64,000 bases of DNA from Gelatoporia subvermispora B (lineage: Eukaryota; Basidiomycota; Agaricomycetes; Polyporales; Gelatoporiaceae): positions 1,823,769 to 1,887,768 of the forward strand of contig KB445797.1 of assembly GCA_000320605.2 (NCBI GenBank), given 5' to 3'. Each line of letters opens with the position of its first letter. The stretch's first letter is position 1. A program made the translations under genes and the position numbers. The notes below the pieces were generated by a model that worked only from the letters and a program-made list of their open reading frames with translations, was not told the origin of the DNA and made no database searches. Below, piece by piece: positions 33,824 through 44,933 of the stretch.

Positions 33824-36800
33824 TGTTCATGGGGTTCTGTTTCGGACTAAGGACGAAGGATGCTATGCTGTTTCGAGCCGATCCACGCGCGCCCGCTCCG
33901 TCCACGCGGACCGCATAGCCATTCGCTGGTAAATGCCACACCCTTGGTGCAGGGACCGGAGTCGTACGTGATGCTGTGAACTGAGTTGGACGCCGGAGGA
34001 GCTGTCAGATCACCAATGCCATTTTTGGGCAAGGCGCCTTCGCGTACTGAGAGCAGGCCTGCATGTGGTCGGACCGATTACATCTTTGACATAGCCCTGG
34101 AACTTGGAAGGGTCGTCAAGAATGCATGGAACTATGCTAAACGCTGCGTCTACAGATATCTCCGAACGCGAGATATCTCCCACAGAACGTGTCTTTAGAT
34201 TGCCTCGAGGCGGAGCTAACCGTTCTTCGGCCCTCGGTCACGTCAGGAATCCTCGTCAATTCGTCCTCTAGAATCTTACGTGGTGCCTTATTCACATATC
34301 TCGTCCGCCAGCGTATTCTGTCGCAAATCAGATTGTTAAGGTCGTTGGGCATGCGCGAATTCTACTGCCGTTGCACAGGAAGCGAATAGGACGCATGTAA
34401 ATTAAATCGAGCATCGAAGAAGCCGCGGGAAAATGTGGAGGCGTGGACGTCTCAAATGCCCACATTACATCCCATCGAATGCCACACGACTGTTCTTGAC
34501 ATGGCGCGTGAACACAGCGTGACCATGAGATCTATTCTAGAATCGGAGAACCCTGTCTCCGTTTGGAATATTCACCTCGGCATGGATAGCATTTGGTCTA
34601 GGTCGTCGAAGATATGATGATCGTCGGATGACATTATTGGGTAGTGAGAAATAGGCGCTCTGCAGGTTCGTCTCGGGATGCGCTGGCTCGAAAGTCGATA
34701 AGCGGCCCTCTACGTCATTTCCGTAAGGGTTAAGCACAATGGCATAAAAAGCCTGCAGGTATGAACGGCGATACACCGTGACTGGTCGTCGCATAGATGA
34801 CTTCCATGTAAAGCTGGGCGAGAAGGGCCGACTCACAGGTCTCGCTATTCCTGGACGGTCATGTTACATGGACGGACCGTGTCAATCTGCGCAACCGGGC
34901 GGTGTTGAGTTCGCCGATCGGGCGGATATTCTCCTCAAAGTTTGCGCGGGCAAGTTTCCACGACACAGCTCAGCCCCGACCGGCGCGGTCAGATATGGTG
35001 CGTTTGCCAAGCAGCGGGGCAATGCAAGCACACGTAGGGGTAAGGAGGATGTGGGCGTTGTTTCGTGGAGCCGTTGCAGAGGCAACGGGAGGAGTCATTC
35101 CAGACTCCCGATGACTCCTACAACCCCAGTACCGGAGGCTGTGAGCCAGAGAGGTTGAAACATATGGGACGGCCATATCGCCAACATGCTAGCTTAGATC
35201 CGAATATCGCTAGTACTCCACTGGACTTGGGCGGCCACCTATAATCAGACCAAATGAGGAAGATACAATAACGACATGATGTAGAGAAGGCAATAAGTCG
35301 ATAAAGTAGCAAGAGAATAAGTGAACAAGACGGAAGCAAAAGACGTTGACACGATACCCGAAGAATCCGGGATGCGGGGCTGTCCGGGTCCCTAAGGTCA
35401 CGGGGCGTTGGAGACGTTACGTGGTCAACTTTGTCGCGCGCTCGGCCCGCTAACCCCGTTGATCTGCGGCTGACCGCGATCTCGAGTCAGCTTGCTTTGT
35501 GGCAGTCGCAGCCACAGAGCATACACTACAATCCAGACGGACCGAGAAGAAGAAATAGAAGGCAGTAAATGTCATACTCATCTACAGAAGATCTATTCAA
35601 CGAAGAGATTGATCGCTGTCTCAGACAGTAAGAGACACATTAATGAAGCAGTGTGACCAGCGTCTCCGCGCGTTGCTGGATTGTCCCAAGCGGCAATGTG
35701 AGAGGACGTCTCCTCTCCATAGTCATGATCGTCATTTCCAAGTGAAAGACGTACTATGGGCATGTACCCGTATATGTAGACTGCGTGACCGAGGAATATA
35801 CGGACGAGTACGAACGCGTTCTCCATATGGCTAACAGCACTGCGTTGCAGGCGAACAGTTTGAACGATGTTTTGTGGCCTCCAGTTCGTAGTCAGCCTCG
35901 AGGCAGCCACTCGCGTCCACTTCTGACGCGTGATGCTGACGGAGAACAATGGGGCTCGTTCGCGGAAGTTTGTGGCTGGGCGCTTGCGTCCACAACGTCG
36001 TTGGCCACACCCGGGTATAAAGCAACATCGCGACCTGCTTCGCCCCTTGTCCTCGTACCATCATCACCTTCGCTGGGGAGGTCTGTCCTCTCGCATCATT
36101 GGTGGGTACTGTTGCTCGGCCATCTGCGGCTGGCGATGCTGGCTTACTGTCTTCGACACGCTCTCGTGCCTCTGAACGCCACACTTGCTCGACGCCGTCT
36201 GTGGCCCTTGTTCGACGTGAGTATATGCCGGCCACTGGTCCACAGAGACTTACCATGATTCTGCACACAGTGGAGTAGTCCTTCGGGTTCCATAATCGTC
36301 TATCAAGGAAAATCCACATCGTGCAGCCACATAAGCGGCCAACCTAGCTGGAGAGGGGAACCCGGGTGAGCGTTGACCAAGATCAGCATGCCATTTTCCT
36401 TTGCAGGCCCCCAAATCATCGTTAAAGTTTGGATGCCTGTCAAGTCAGGCATCGTCATCAACATAGACACGTTCTGGTCTGTGGCGTCAGGTGAGCACGC
36501 ACGGCTCCATTCATCTCATATGCGCGACGGTACTCACGCACGAGAAGACCCACTCGGCGTTGGCCCTTCACCACGCGAAGCGGATTGGACGGCGTGGACG
36601 AGAAAAAAACGCGTCGCTCCTTTCTGTGGGTCGAGGATGCGGGGTCCGTCGGGGCCAGCCGAAGAAGACCCGACTCAGAATAAAACGCAGGAGTGGGACG
36701 CCGCAAGTGGTGAAATGGCCGGCGGCAGCAAAGAGAAGGCGAAGCACACGAGCCGAGGGCAGTGGGCGATGCGACGAACTTGAGTGATGAGACATCGGGG

Positions 36801-39556
36801 CTATTTTGCTGGGAGTCCCGCCATAGGGCCTCTGACCGCTCTGCCGCCAAATCGATACTCTGACAAGTCAACGTCCGCGTTCGAAGGCCCGATGGTAGTG
36901 CTTTGCGGAGGTGAGTCGTCCGTCTTGGTCTTGTGCAAGTCATGTCGCTGGGTGTTCGATGCTCGACGGTAGGTGCACGTTGTGCGTATCCCATGGGCCA
37001 ATTGTCCGGGGTCCATGCAACGGGGACAGAAGCGACCCGGGTCGTGAAGGGGTTTGCTGACGATGCTCACCCACCGAGGTCAACAAGGGGAATCAGTCCA
37101 CAGGAGGAATCGTTAGGTCCAGGGGTCGACCAAGATGCAGGCACTCGCAGGCACTCCTGATGGCTGAAGGACGGGTTGATCCTGAGGTACGAGATGCCAC
37201 CCGATTCTTCCGTCGCCTTCGGGATCAAATATCCCCGGAGGCACCCTTGTGATGAACGGCTCGGCTTGCACATGCCGATTTTGCATTGCTCCCAGAGAAT
37301 GACCGCAGTGCTGTATCAGCGGCGTGCAGAGATGAACTGAGGCCCAGAGAAGATATCCTTAAGTCCGCCATGATGACGGCGCGAGAAAGCGGTTAGTCTT
37401 GTGATACGATTGGGTGGCGGCGAGAAACTAAACCAAGGTGGATCCGTGTTTGCAGTCAAGTCTCAGGCGTCGATAAGAACAGACGGCCAGCATCTGCTGT
37501 CAAGACAAGAATGATACAAGCCCAAAGCAACCAAGTGCCACCGACACTCGGAGCGGGACAGAACAGGAACTTGTTCCTGCATTCTTGGCGAGGAGTACCT
37601 TCCCCGCGCACCACGCTGACGCCGATTTCGCATGTTCCATCGGAAATCGCGCCTAAGATGAAAACCACGCCTCGCCGACCCTCGATGCGCGTGTCTGTCA
37701 GCCAGCTTACCCCAGAAAGTGAGTGCATGAGGGCGTCCCTGTGAGGCTATGTTACCTTTCCGACAGCCCGGGTTTGCCGCGGGGGCATTCACACGAGACT
37801 GTGGCTTTGGGCGCCTACAATGCACAGGCACCTCGCAGTTCGTCCCGGGACGCCGCGGAGCGCCACAGCGTTTGTATACGGCGCAGGACGCGAAGGGTTC
37901 GGGAAAGAAGAGACCACCGGGCCGGAGTGCTACTGAAAGTTCGACCGGTCCCCGTATTGAGGAATGCGAGCGCTGCAAAAGTGAAGGCGGGGTGTCGATC
38001 AGGCCGGGCAGATGGCGGACTGGACGGTCTGGAGTGGATGGCGCCATCGAGCTAACTGCATCCTCGCGGCAGACATCCGCCCAGTGCTGTCAAGCCGCAC
38101 GTCGCAAGGTTCAGTCAGTCAACACCTTCCAAGGTCTAGGTGCCGCGGCTCAGAATTTTCCCTCAATGAGCCTATCTTTGACGGCTCGACGTAAGAGCGT
38201 GGGTCGTATGACAGTAAAGGCAGCAATTCAAAATCAGCGTAAGGCAAGCCGCGGGCCAAAGCAGCAACCGAATTGAAGAGATCTCCGTGATCAGATATCC
38301 ACTGAATGTGACGAAGGAATGCTTCTTGCATGGAATCCGCAAGCGCGGGTATTGTCATTCAGCTCGTCACTCGTGGGAGTTCTCACAGAGGAGACAGTGC
38401 GGTCACTGCTATTCGGAGGTCCTGCGTCGTGGAATTGCGATCTTGCATAAGAGAGATTTCCGCCGCTTGTGAAAGACGAATTTGCTGATGTCGCCCCGGA
38501 TCGAGGGTAATTGAAGGCACAGGGACCATGTAGACTTGATAGCGTCCAGCACAGACAACGGAGTAATTGTCGCCAAAGTCTGCAAGAGGCTTGAGGCTAC
38601 AGGAACCGGCTGTCCACCTGTCCACCTGTCCACCTGGATGTTTATACGAAGCAAGGTTCGGTGCCGCCGGCATCGAGGAAGGTAGATGTAAACAGCGAGA
38701 TCAAATTCAAGCTGGAAAGACGGTCAGGGTTGATGTGGGTCAGGACTCGGAAGCAAAGCCCCTGAAATCGTTCACAGTGTAGGTCTCTGATTGACGCGTT
38801 CTCATTCCACCCGAGTCTCTTGACATGAGCTCCAGAAGGCTGACAAGAGGAAATGTAAACCAGGGTAGCATCCTCGATACGTTTGCCACGAGGTGACGGC
38901 TTGTATAGATTCGTTGAGTACGGGCTTCGAGGGTCAGATATAGATCAAGACTTTGGGAGGGCATGTTCGACCGAGACGCAGTTGCACAACCTCGCAGATC
39001 CGGCTCGTCAAAACAGAGCACGTATGTTAGCCTAGAGTAATGTCATAATCGATCTCAGCAGAGGTCGAGGCTGCGCAAGTGCGGTGCGATAATTCAGACC
39101 ACCCTTCAGTCAGAGCTTTGAGAGCGAATCCAAGCCTACTGCATAGTGATAGCGCGAACTGTTAGACCCAACCGTACATCACCGCGCTGTCCTCTCCAGA
39201 GTCCAGACGCGTCTCAAAAATGAGTCGCGTAGTCACATGACTCGTTGAAATCGCGTTCAGAGGGGCGCTTAACTGTGTTGTGCTCTTCAGCTGAGCCACA
39301 TTCCTTTCTCCGTCGCTCTCGAAGGGGCTACAGCTTACCTGCTATCCTACCCTCGTTTGGATCTGGTTCAAACAAGAATCAAGGCGGACAGATCACACGA
39401 CGGCCTTCAGCAACCTGAATTGCCCTCTCGAAGCGCCGTAGCGCTCGCTGTGGCACGAAAGCATTTGAAGCTAGTAGAGTGAAAACACACGAGTATACGA
39501 ATCAACAGTGCGCCATCTTTCCAAGCCGTCTATTCTAGTGCCTAGCTCTGCCTCAG
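33824..39556. other. Gene-poor region, no gene recognised
   Basis: About 5.7 kb. One possible promoter (GGGTATAAAG near 36,010-36,020) precedes a short ATG frame at about 36,136 (MLAYCLRHALVPLNATLARR) with a GTGAGTA donor at about 36,219. The next plausible exons (for example GPQIIVKVWMPVKSGIV, 36,400-36,490) need an intron too short to trust. A hydrophobic minus-strand frame at 37,456-37,728 (with LLWACIILVLTADAG) may be a remnant of a membrane protein. None is firm enough to call. Confidence 0.3.
38611..38634. repeat. 8-mer tandem repeat (TGTCCACC)x3
   Basis: Three perfect head-to-tail copies of TGTCCACC in intergenic DNA. Confidence 0.85.
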
Positions 39557-41508
39557 ATGTCGCTCTTGAAAGAAAGCGCCCTGCCTGCCGCCATTCGTCG
39601 CCTCACGCCACCCAGTTCTCCATCAAAGCACCGGGCGCTCTCTCATACTGCGACAAAATCGCCATACAAGTCAAAGATACTCGCCGCTCTCGATGCACAG
39701 TTCTCGTCCCGCCCTCTGCATACAGCGATGTCTAAGGTCGCCACAGAGGCGACGCAGAAGGATATAAAGGCCATTCCGTGAGCTATATGCAATTGCTTGG
39801 CAAGCAGGGGCCCGTAACGTGTGCTTTGTTCTCTCAGAATCCATCCATACTTTCAGAGACCCATAAAGGCACCAAAGTTTGCAGACCAGAACAGACAGCC
39901 AAGAGAAGATGCTACAGACGTAGGTCGCCCTGATCCAAGTTCCTCTACTTCTACCTCAACGTCCACGGCATCGTCAAGAGGGACACCATTTGCAAAGCTG
40001 CAGGCTATTGCAGAGACTCTCTCGGAGATGGCGTCGGGGGAACATAAGCCTCCGCCTCAATCTCGCTCCAGACAGAGACCTCGAGTAACATACCCTTCGC
40101 AGCTCAAATATGCGTCACAAGAGCCGCCGTTTTACAGCTATCAGGATTACAAGCCACGCCCGACTGTTGTCTATACGCAGCACGAAGAGGAGGCCAACGA
40201 TCTCATTGAAACATTGAAAGGGTGAGACCTGTTACTGGTGGGCGGAAGAGCGCATCTGATGTGATGACCGATAGACCCCTTGGATTCGACATGGAGTGGC
40301 CCGTGTTCTTCCGACGTGGTGTTAGTCCCATCCATCGGAAGACAGCACTTGTCCAATTATGTGACGAGCGGACCATTCTGCTGATTCATGTTAGCCAGAT
40401 GAAAAGTGAGTCCAACCGAAAAATCTGTCGCAATACCTGGAATGACCTACTCCCTAGTGTTCCCAAAGAAGCTCAGAGTGCGAATTGCCTTCTTCGCGCA
40501 GATGTCAGTACTCACCCGCTTCGCAGGAGGTCCTCGAGAACCCTATGATCCCAAAGATGGGCGTTAATATATTGAGTGAGTCTCTTTTGGCATCGGCTCG
40601 CAACCGACATGATTCTCATCCGCACATAGACGACGGCAAGAAGCTGTATGGCGATTTTGGCGTCGCGTGTGCAAACTTAGTCGAGCTCGGCGCATTGGCA
40701 CACAATGCCGATCCCGTGTTTAGCGAGATGTACAATCGCCAGATCGTCAGTCTCGCACGCATGGTGAAGATGTACACGAACAGGGTCCTGGACAAGCCGA
40801 AAGAACGCACATCAGACTGGTCACAGCCGCAACTCACTAAGGAGCAGATGGAATGTGCGTCTCGTTAGGGCCATGTGTTGTCCTAGCATGCTGATGATAC
40901 TGGTGCCCAGATGCGGCTAATGACACGCATTCGGGACTGATGGTATACCAGGAGCTGCTCCACATTGCTCAGGAGAAGGGACAGATCCTGCAGCCGTCCA
41001 GATACTCTTTTGCCGTTTCCCGCGAGCTTACAGAGGTTCCGGCACCCAATAGTGCAGCTCCGAACAAAAGCGAACTCCGATCAGATGAAATAACATCCGA
41101 GTTGGTGTCGAGGCAGCACATGCGTGCGTATATGCTGTGGCATAAGCACCAATTGCCCTTAGATGAGATCCGCGCTGAACTGCGGAGTAAGGAGAATCCG
41201 CTCGCGAAGAGTACGGTCATGTGAGTCCTCTGTATTTGACGGTCTCGCGAAGTCGGCCTACTGATCTTTGCTACCTGATTCGCAGCTCGTACGTTGTTGC
41301 TGCTCTTATTGCTGATCCTGCCCTGCGCTTCGACGTAAATCGTCTCGAAACACTCGTTCGGCACGATTATTACTCCTGGAAGAGATGGCAGAATTGGATC
41401 TGGAAGCTGCGCCGCGAGCAAAGCGGCGAAGTGGCGGATCAGCAGGACGGACAGACCAGTGAAGCTGATGCTAGGACGAACCGCACACTCGCAAAGACGG
41501 TCGTGTAG
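39557..41508 (+). CDS. DEDDy 3'-5' exonuclease-domain protein (WRN-exonuclease-like), active copy
   Basis: Predicted 3'-5' exonuclease of the RNase D/WRN superfamily. ATG 39557: MSLLKESALPAAIRRLTPPS, a Ser/Pro-rich N-terminus, then TVVYTQHEEEANDLIETLKG and the nuclease domain. Exo I is GFDMEWPVFF (Asp codon 40288-40290, Glu 40294-40296). Exo II is NILNDGKKLYGDFG with Asp codon 40632-40634 restored across an intron. Exo III is YAANDTHSGLMVYQEL (intron inside the Tyr codon), giving Tyr and Asp. All five DEDDy residues are thus present. The C-terminal part (RQHMRAYMLWHKHQLPLDEI, RSKENPLAKSTV, RRLE-type end) resembles a helix-turn-helix tail. About nine exons; TAG at 41506-41508. A close paralogue follows 1 kb downstream. 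Substrate and role (repair or RNA processing) are not predictable here. Confidence 0.8.
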
Positions 41509-42486
41509 AATACCCCATATTATTACTTGCTTATTTCTGTTGTGCTCTCGCTGATGCTTTATGTATATTTCATTTAATGGCTCACTACTCATACATGTTT
41601 TGGAAGCCCACGCCTGTCCCGTACCCCTGTACCCGGCAGGTCGAGCCGCAAACGGCTTCTTAAAGGCTACCATGCCCAACCTGGTGTGTCGAGTCCAACT
41701 AGCCCCAGCCTATACAGGACCTTATGGAACGCTGTTCCTCGCGATGGGTGTCCTGTCATCCGCCGCTTGTAAGAGGATTTGCATCGAGGTGGGGCGCAAT
41801 TTGCATAATTTACTTCCACTGCTATGTGCCTACCAATTTTTTGGAGGCTCATTCCATTCAGATGCCATATTTATGGCATTTTCTTGCGCCTTGATGATAT
41901 GCAAAGAGTTGTATACGTTGAAGGCTTCTGGCTCATCACCTTCCATAATGCAACATGATCAATTTATCAGTCAAATAGCTCAAACATTTCTCAGGAGCGT
42001 TTCACTTGTCCTAGCTTTCGTTTGATAATTGTTCCATCTTGATCCTAATAATCCGACGTCTTGATCAATGTCAGCTGATAAGACACTCCTGATAAATTCA
42101 GGCTCAATGGTGCTCGTGATCCTTTCGCACCTTCATCAGGAGTAAAGAACACCTCTTCCTCGCGATCTCTCCTCTCTCTCTCTGTTATGGAGGTCAGGAA
42201 AAGCTCAGTCATTTCGCTTCGCTTTTCCGCGCCTGGCCCGTGCCTTTAAGTTCCTCTACCTTATCGTCTCCGACAAAATCACCGAGTAATTCTCCTGATA
42301 CAGATTACTTTATGTAGTCCTTGAACTCACACATCACTTCGGAGTAATCTATTGCAAGGACGGACTCATGGCGGCATAATCGCTCAGTAAATCCCGAAAC
42401 TAGTTCGGCGTCACCATCGGCGCTTGTGGGTACAATGCGCCATCCTTTGAAAGACACACTCGTCCATAGACTGACTTTTGCCTTAT
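41509..42486. other. Spacer between the tandem exonuclease paralogues
   Basis: No gene is seen. It contains a short CT-rich run near 42,165-42,185. The unit duplication probably included part of this spacer, but similarity is no longer obvious. Confidence 0.4.
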
Positions 42487-44363
42487 ATGTCGCTACTTAG
42501 AGGAAGAGCACGTACCGTTTCAGTTCTTTGGCATATACCTCCAAGTTGTGCGTCGGCGTCAAAGTATCGGGCGATCTCTCATGTCGCCACAAGATCGCCG
42601 CCGCACTTCAATGCAAAGTCTCTCGCCGTGGTTGATACACAGTTCTGCAGCTGCTCTCTACACACAGGAAAATCGTCGAGCGTTGAGCCGTGAGTTACCT
42701 TTGACTTCCTGAAGAACTGGGCTATTGATGCTTATCCTTTCCCCAGGAGGCGCCCTTCTTTCCAAAAGCCGATAACATCACCTGCGAACCAGGATGAGCA
42801 TCCCGGCCAAGGCGTCACATCTACGGAACGCACTGGTATGAATGCCAGTGCCCCTACCCCAACGTCTATGACACCATCGGAAGAGACCTCGGCGAAGACC
42901 CCGATCGCCAGACAGGTACAGGTCTAAGATTGGCTTCTTAAGTGCAACATAACGTCCAAGACTCACTCCGGAAAGGTACAGCCCTTTCGATTGCCTCGAA
43001 CAAGGATTCAAAGTACGCCAATCAAGACGCCTATGCATACATACAAGGAGTATCATCTCGCCACGACGACTGTGTACACACAGAGTGAGGAGGAGGCGAA
43101 CGATCTTATTGGCACGTTGAAAGGGTGGGACCTACTATTTGTAGACAGAACGGTGCGACTAATGTAGTGTTCGGCAGGCCCCTTGGTTCTTTGGTGGACT
43201 GGCCGGTATTTTTTTGGCCGGATGGGGGACCAACCAATCAACGGACAAATCTTGTGCAGCTGTGCGACGAGCAGACAGTCCTGCTCATACATGTTGGCCA
43301 AATGATAGGTGAGTGTGTGCAAGTAAAGCCTTGAGAGAGTGCGATGACCTCTGCAGAGCTCCCAAAGAAGCTCAGCGTGCAGATTTTCACCTACATCCCG
43401 TTTCGGTGCTAAGTGCTGACGGCTACTACAGGAAATTCTCGAGAACCCAGATATCCCAAAGATCGGTGTCAATGTCTTGAGTAAGTGCTGAATCGTCTGC
43501 AAGTGGCATTAGGTTTATCTGGGCGTAGAGAATGGCGAGAAGCTCTTTGACGATTTCGGTGTTGCATGTGCAAACCTGATCGAGCTCGGTGCACTGGCAC
43601 AACATGCCGTTCATCAGTTCAACATCAGCCCGTCTTTCCTTTTTGAGAAGCAGGTAGTCAGTCTTGAAGAGATGACAGCGCGTTTCCAGGCGGGGACCCT
43701 GGCCAAGCTGAAGAGACGCGCGTTGAACTGGATTCGGCCGCAGCTCTCTGAAGAGCAGATAGGATGTGTGCCCACGCTATTGTCGTGTGCACGCGCCGAA
43801 CTCACTTTTCTTGTGCAGGTGTGGCTAACAACACGTACTCGGCATTGATGGTGTACAAGAAGCTGCTTCAAATCGCGCACAACAAAAAGCAGCGATTGGA
43901 GCCAGCTGAAACCTCGTTTGACATTGAACGTGAGCCCACCGATGTTTTAACTTCAAGCAGCAGAACAGCTCCGGGCAATGGTGTACTGCCATTGGGTGAG
44001 ACAACATCCGCATTGGTACCCAGAAGGCAGATGCGCGCGTACATACTGTGGCACGTGCTCGACATGTCGCTGAACGAAATCTGCGCCGAATTGCGAAGTA
44101 GAGAGAACCCTCTCGCGTATAGCACGGTCGTGTGAGTTATATTCGACCTTTGGCAGTCTCGCGAAATTGTGTTATTCTTACATTCGGATCACAGCTCGTA
44201 CATTCTCGGCGCTCTCCGCGCTGATCCTGATTTGCCCTTCGACATCCGCCGCCTCGAGACGCTCGTTCGATACGATCCATACTGCTGGAAGAAATATAAG
44301 AAATGGTTCTGGAGAATATGGTTTGAACAGCGCGATAAGCGCGCGGCAGAGCGTGATGGATAG
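42487..44363 (+). CDS. Exonuclease-domain paralogue with all catalytic residues replaced (pseudo-enzyme)
   Basis: Same exon plan as the upstream gene and open throughout: MSLLRGRARTVSVLWHIPPS; TVYTQSEEEANDLIGTLKG; PLGSLVDWPVFFWPDGG; LVQLCDEQTVLLIHVGQM; EILENPDIPKIGVNVL; NGEKLFDDFGVACANLIELG; PQLSEEQIGCVANNTYSAL; RRQMRAYILWHVLDMSLNEI; a C-terminal RRLETLVRYD. Compared with the active copy, Exo I Asp is Leu (43191-43193) and Glu is Asp (43197-43199). Exo II Asp is Asn (43531-43533). In Exo III, Tyr is Cys and Asp is Asn. Every DEDDy position is lost although the frame is kept across about ten exons. The protein would be catalytically dead but could keep a binding or regulatory role. Early decay of a redundant duplicate is the alternative. 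Stop TAG at 44361-44363. Confidence 0.75.
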
Positions 44364-44933
44364 CCTACACCCGCTCGTACAGAAACCGGTGGACATTCGG
44401 AGTGATCGAGGTGTAGATGTTTCATCGAAAATTGCCATTGTCCATATCTGCCACTTCGAGCTTTCGAAGCATTCCCTCGCTGCGTAGTTTCCCGGTTACA
44501 TGCTCGCTGTTCTTCACCTGGGCATCCATCCCCCGGTTTGCCTTTTATCTCTTTGTACTGTCTTTGCGTTCTTTCCTCTCTGAACTGCTGTACTCGACCT
44601 CTATGTAAAGCTCTGTGCTCCATCCCCCTCATTCAAGCTCCGTGTACACGTCCGTATCTGGGGCATCCTTTATCTGCCCTATACTCATACTTATATTCCC
44701 GCCCTCCAGCTATTAAAACTCATTCGATCTTTCTGTTTCCTTGCCATCGTTGTGTACGTTGGGGAAGATATTGCTGGGCCAGGCCATACGCTCGCAAAAA
44801 CGATCATGTAGGATTGTCGTGCTAATACCCATCTCTTATTCCTAACACACTCTCGTTGATGCTCTATGTATGTCTCGTTTGACGGCTGGATACAAATACA
44901 TGCTCCCCAAGTCACATATGTCTTTGGTCTCGG
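44364..44933. other. Intergenic between convergent genes
   Basis: 3' regions of the pseudo-exonuclease (+) and sedolisin A (-). No gene is recognised. Confidence 0.5.

Noticed and set aside
36136..36490. Gene starting at 36,136
   Set aside because: The exon-like pieces can be joined only by a 21-nt intron or across a stop, so the model is not supportable.
37456..37728. Multi-pass membrane protein gene
   Set aside because: One hydrophobic stretch only. Flanking exons could not be joined in frame and no family motif was recognised.
42160..42190. CT-rich run as a regulatory element
   Set aside because: Short, imperfect and without positional context.
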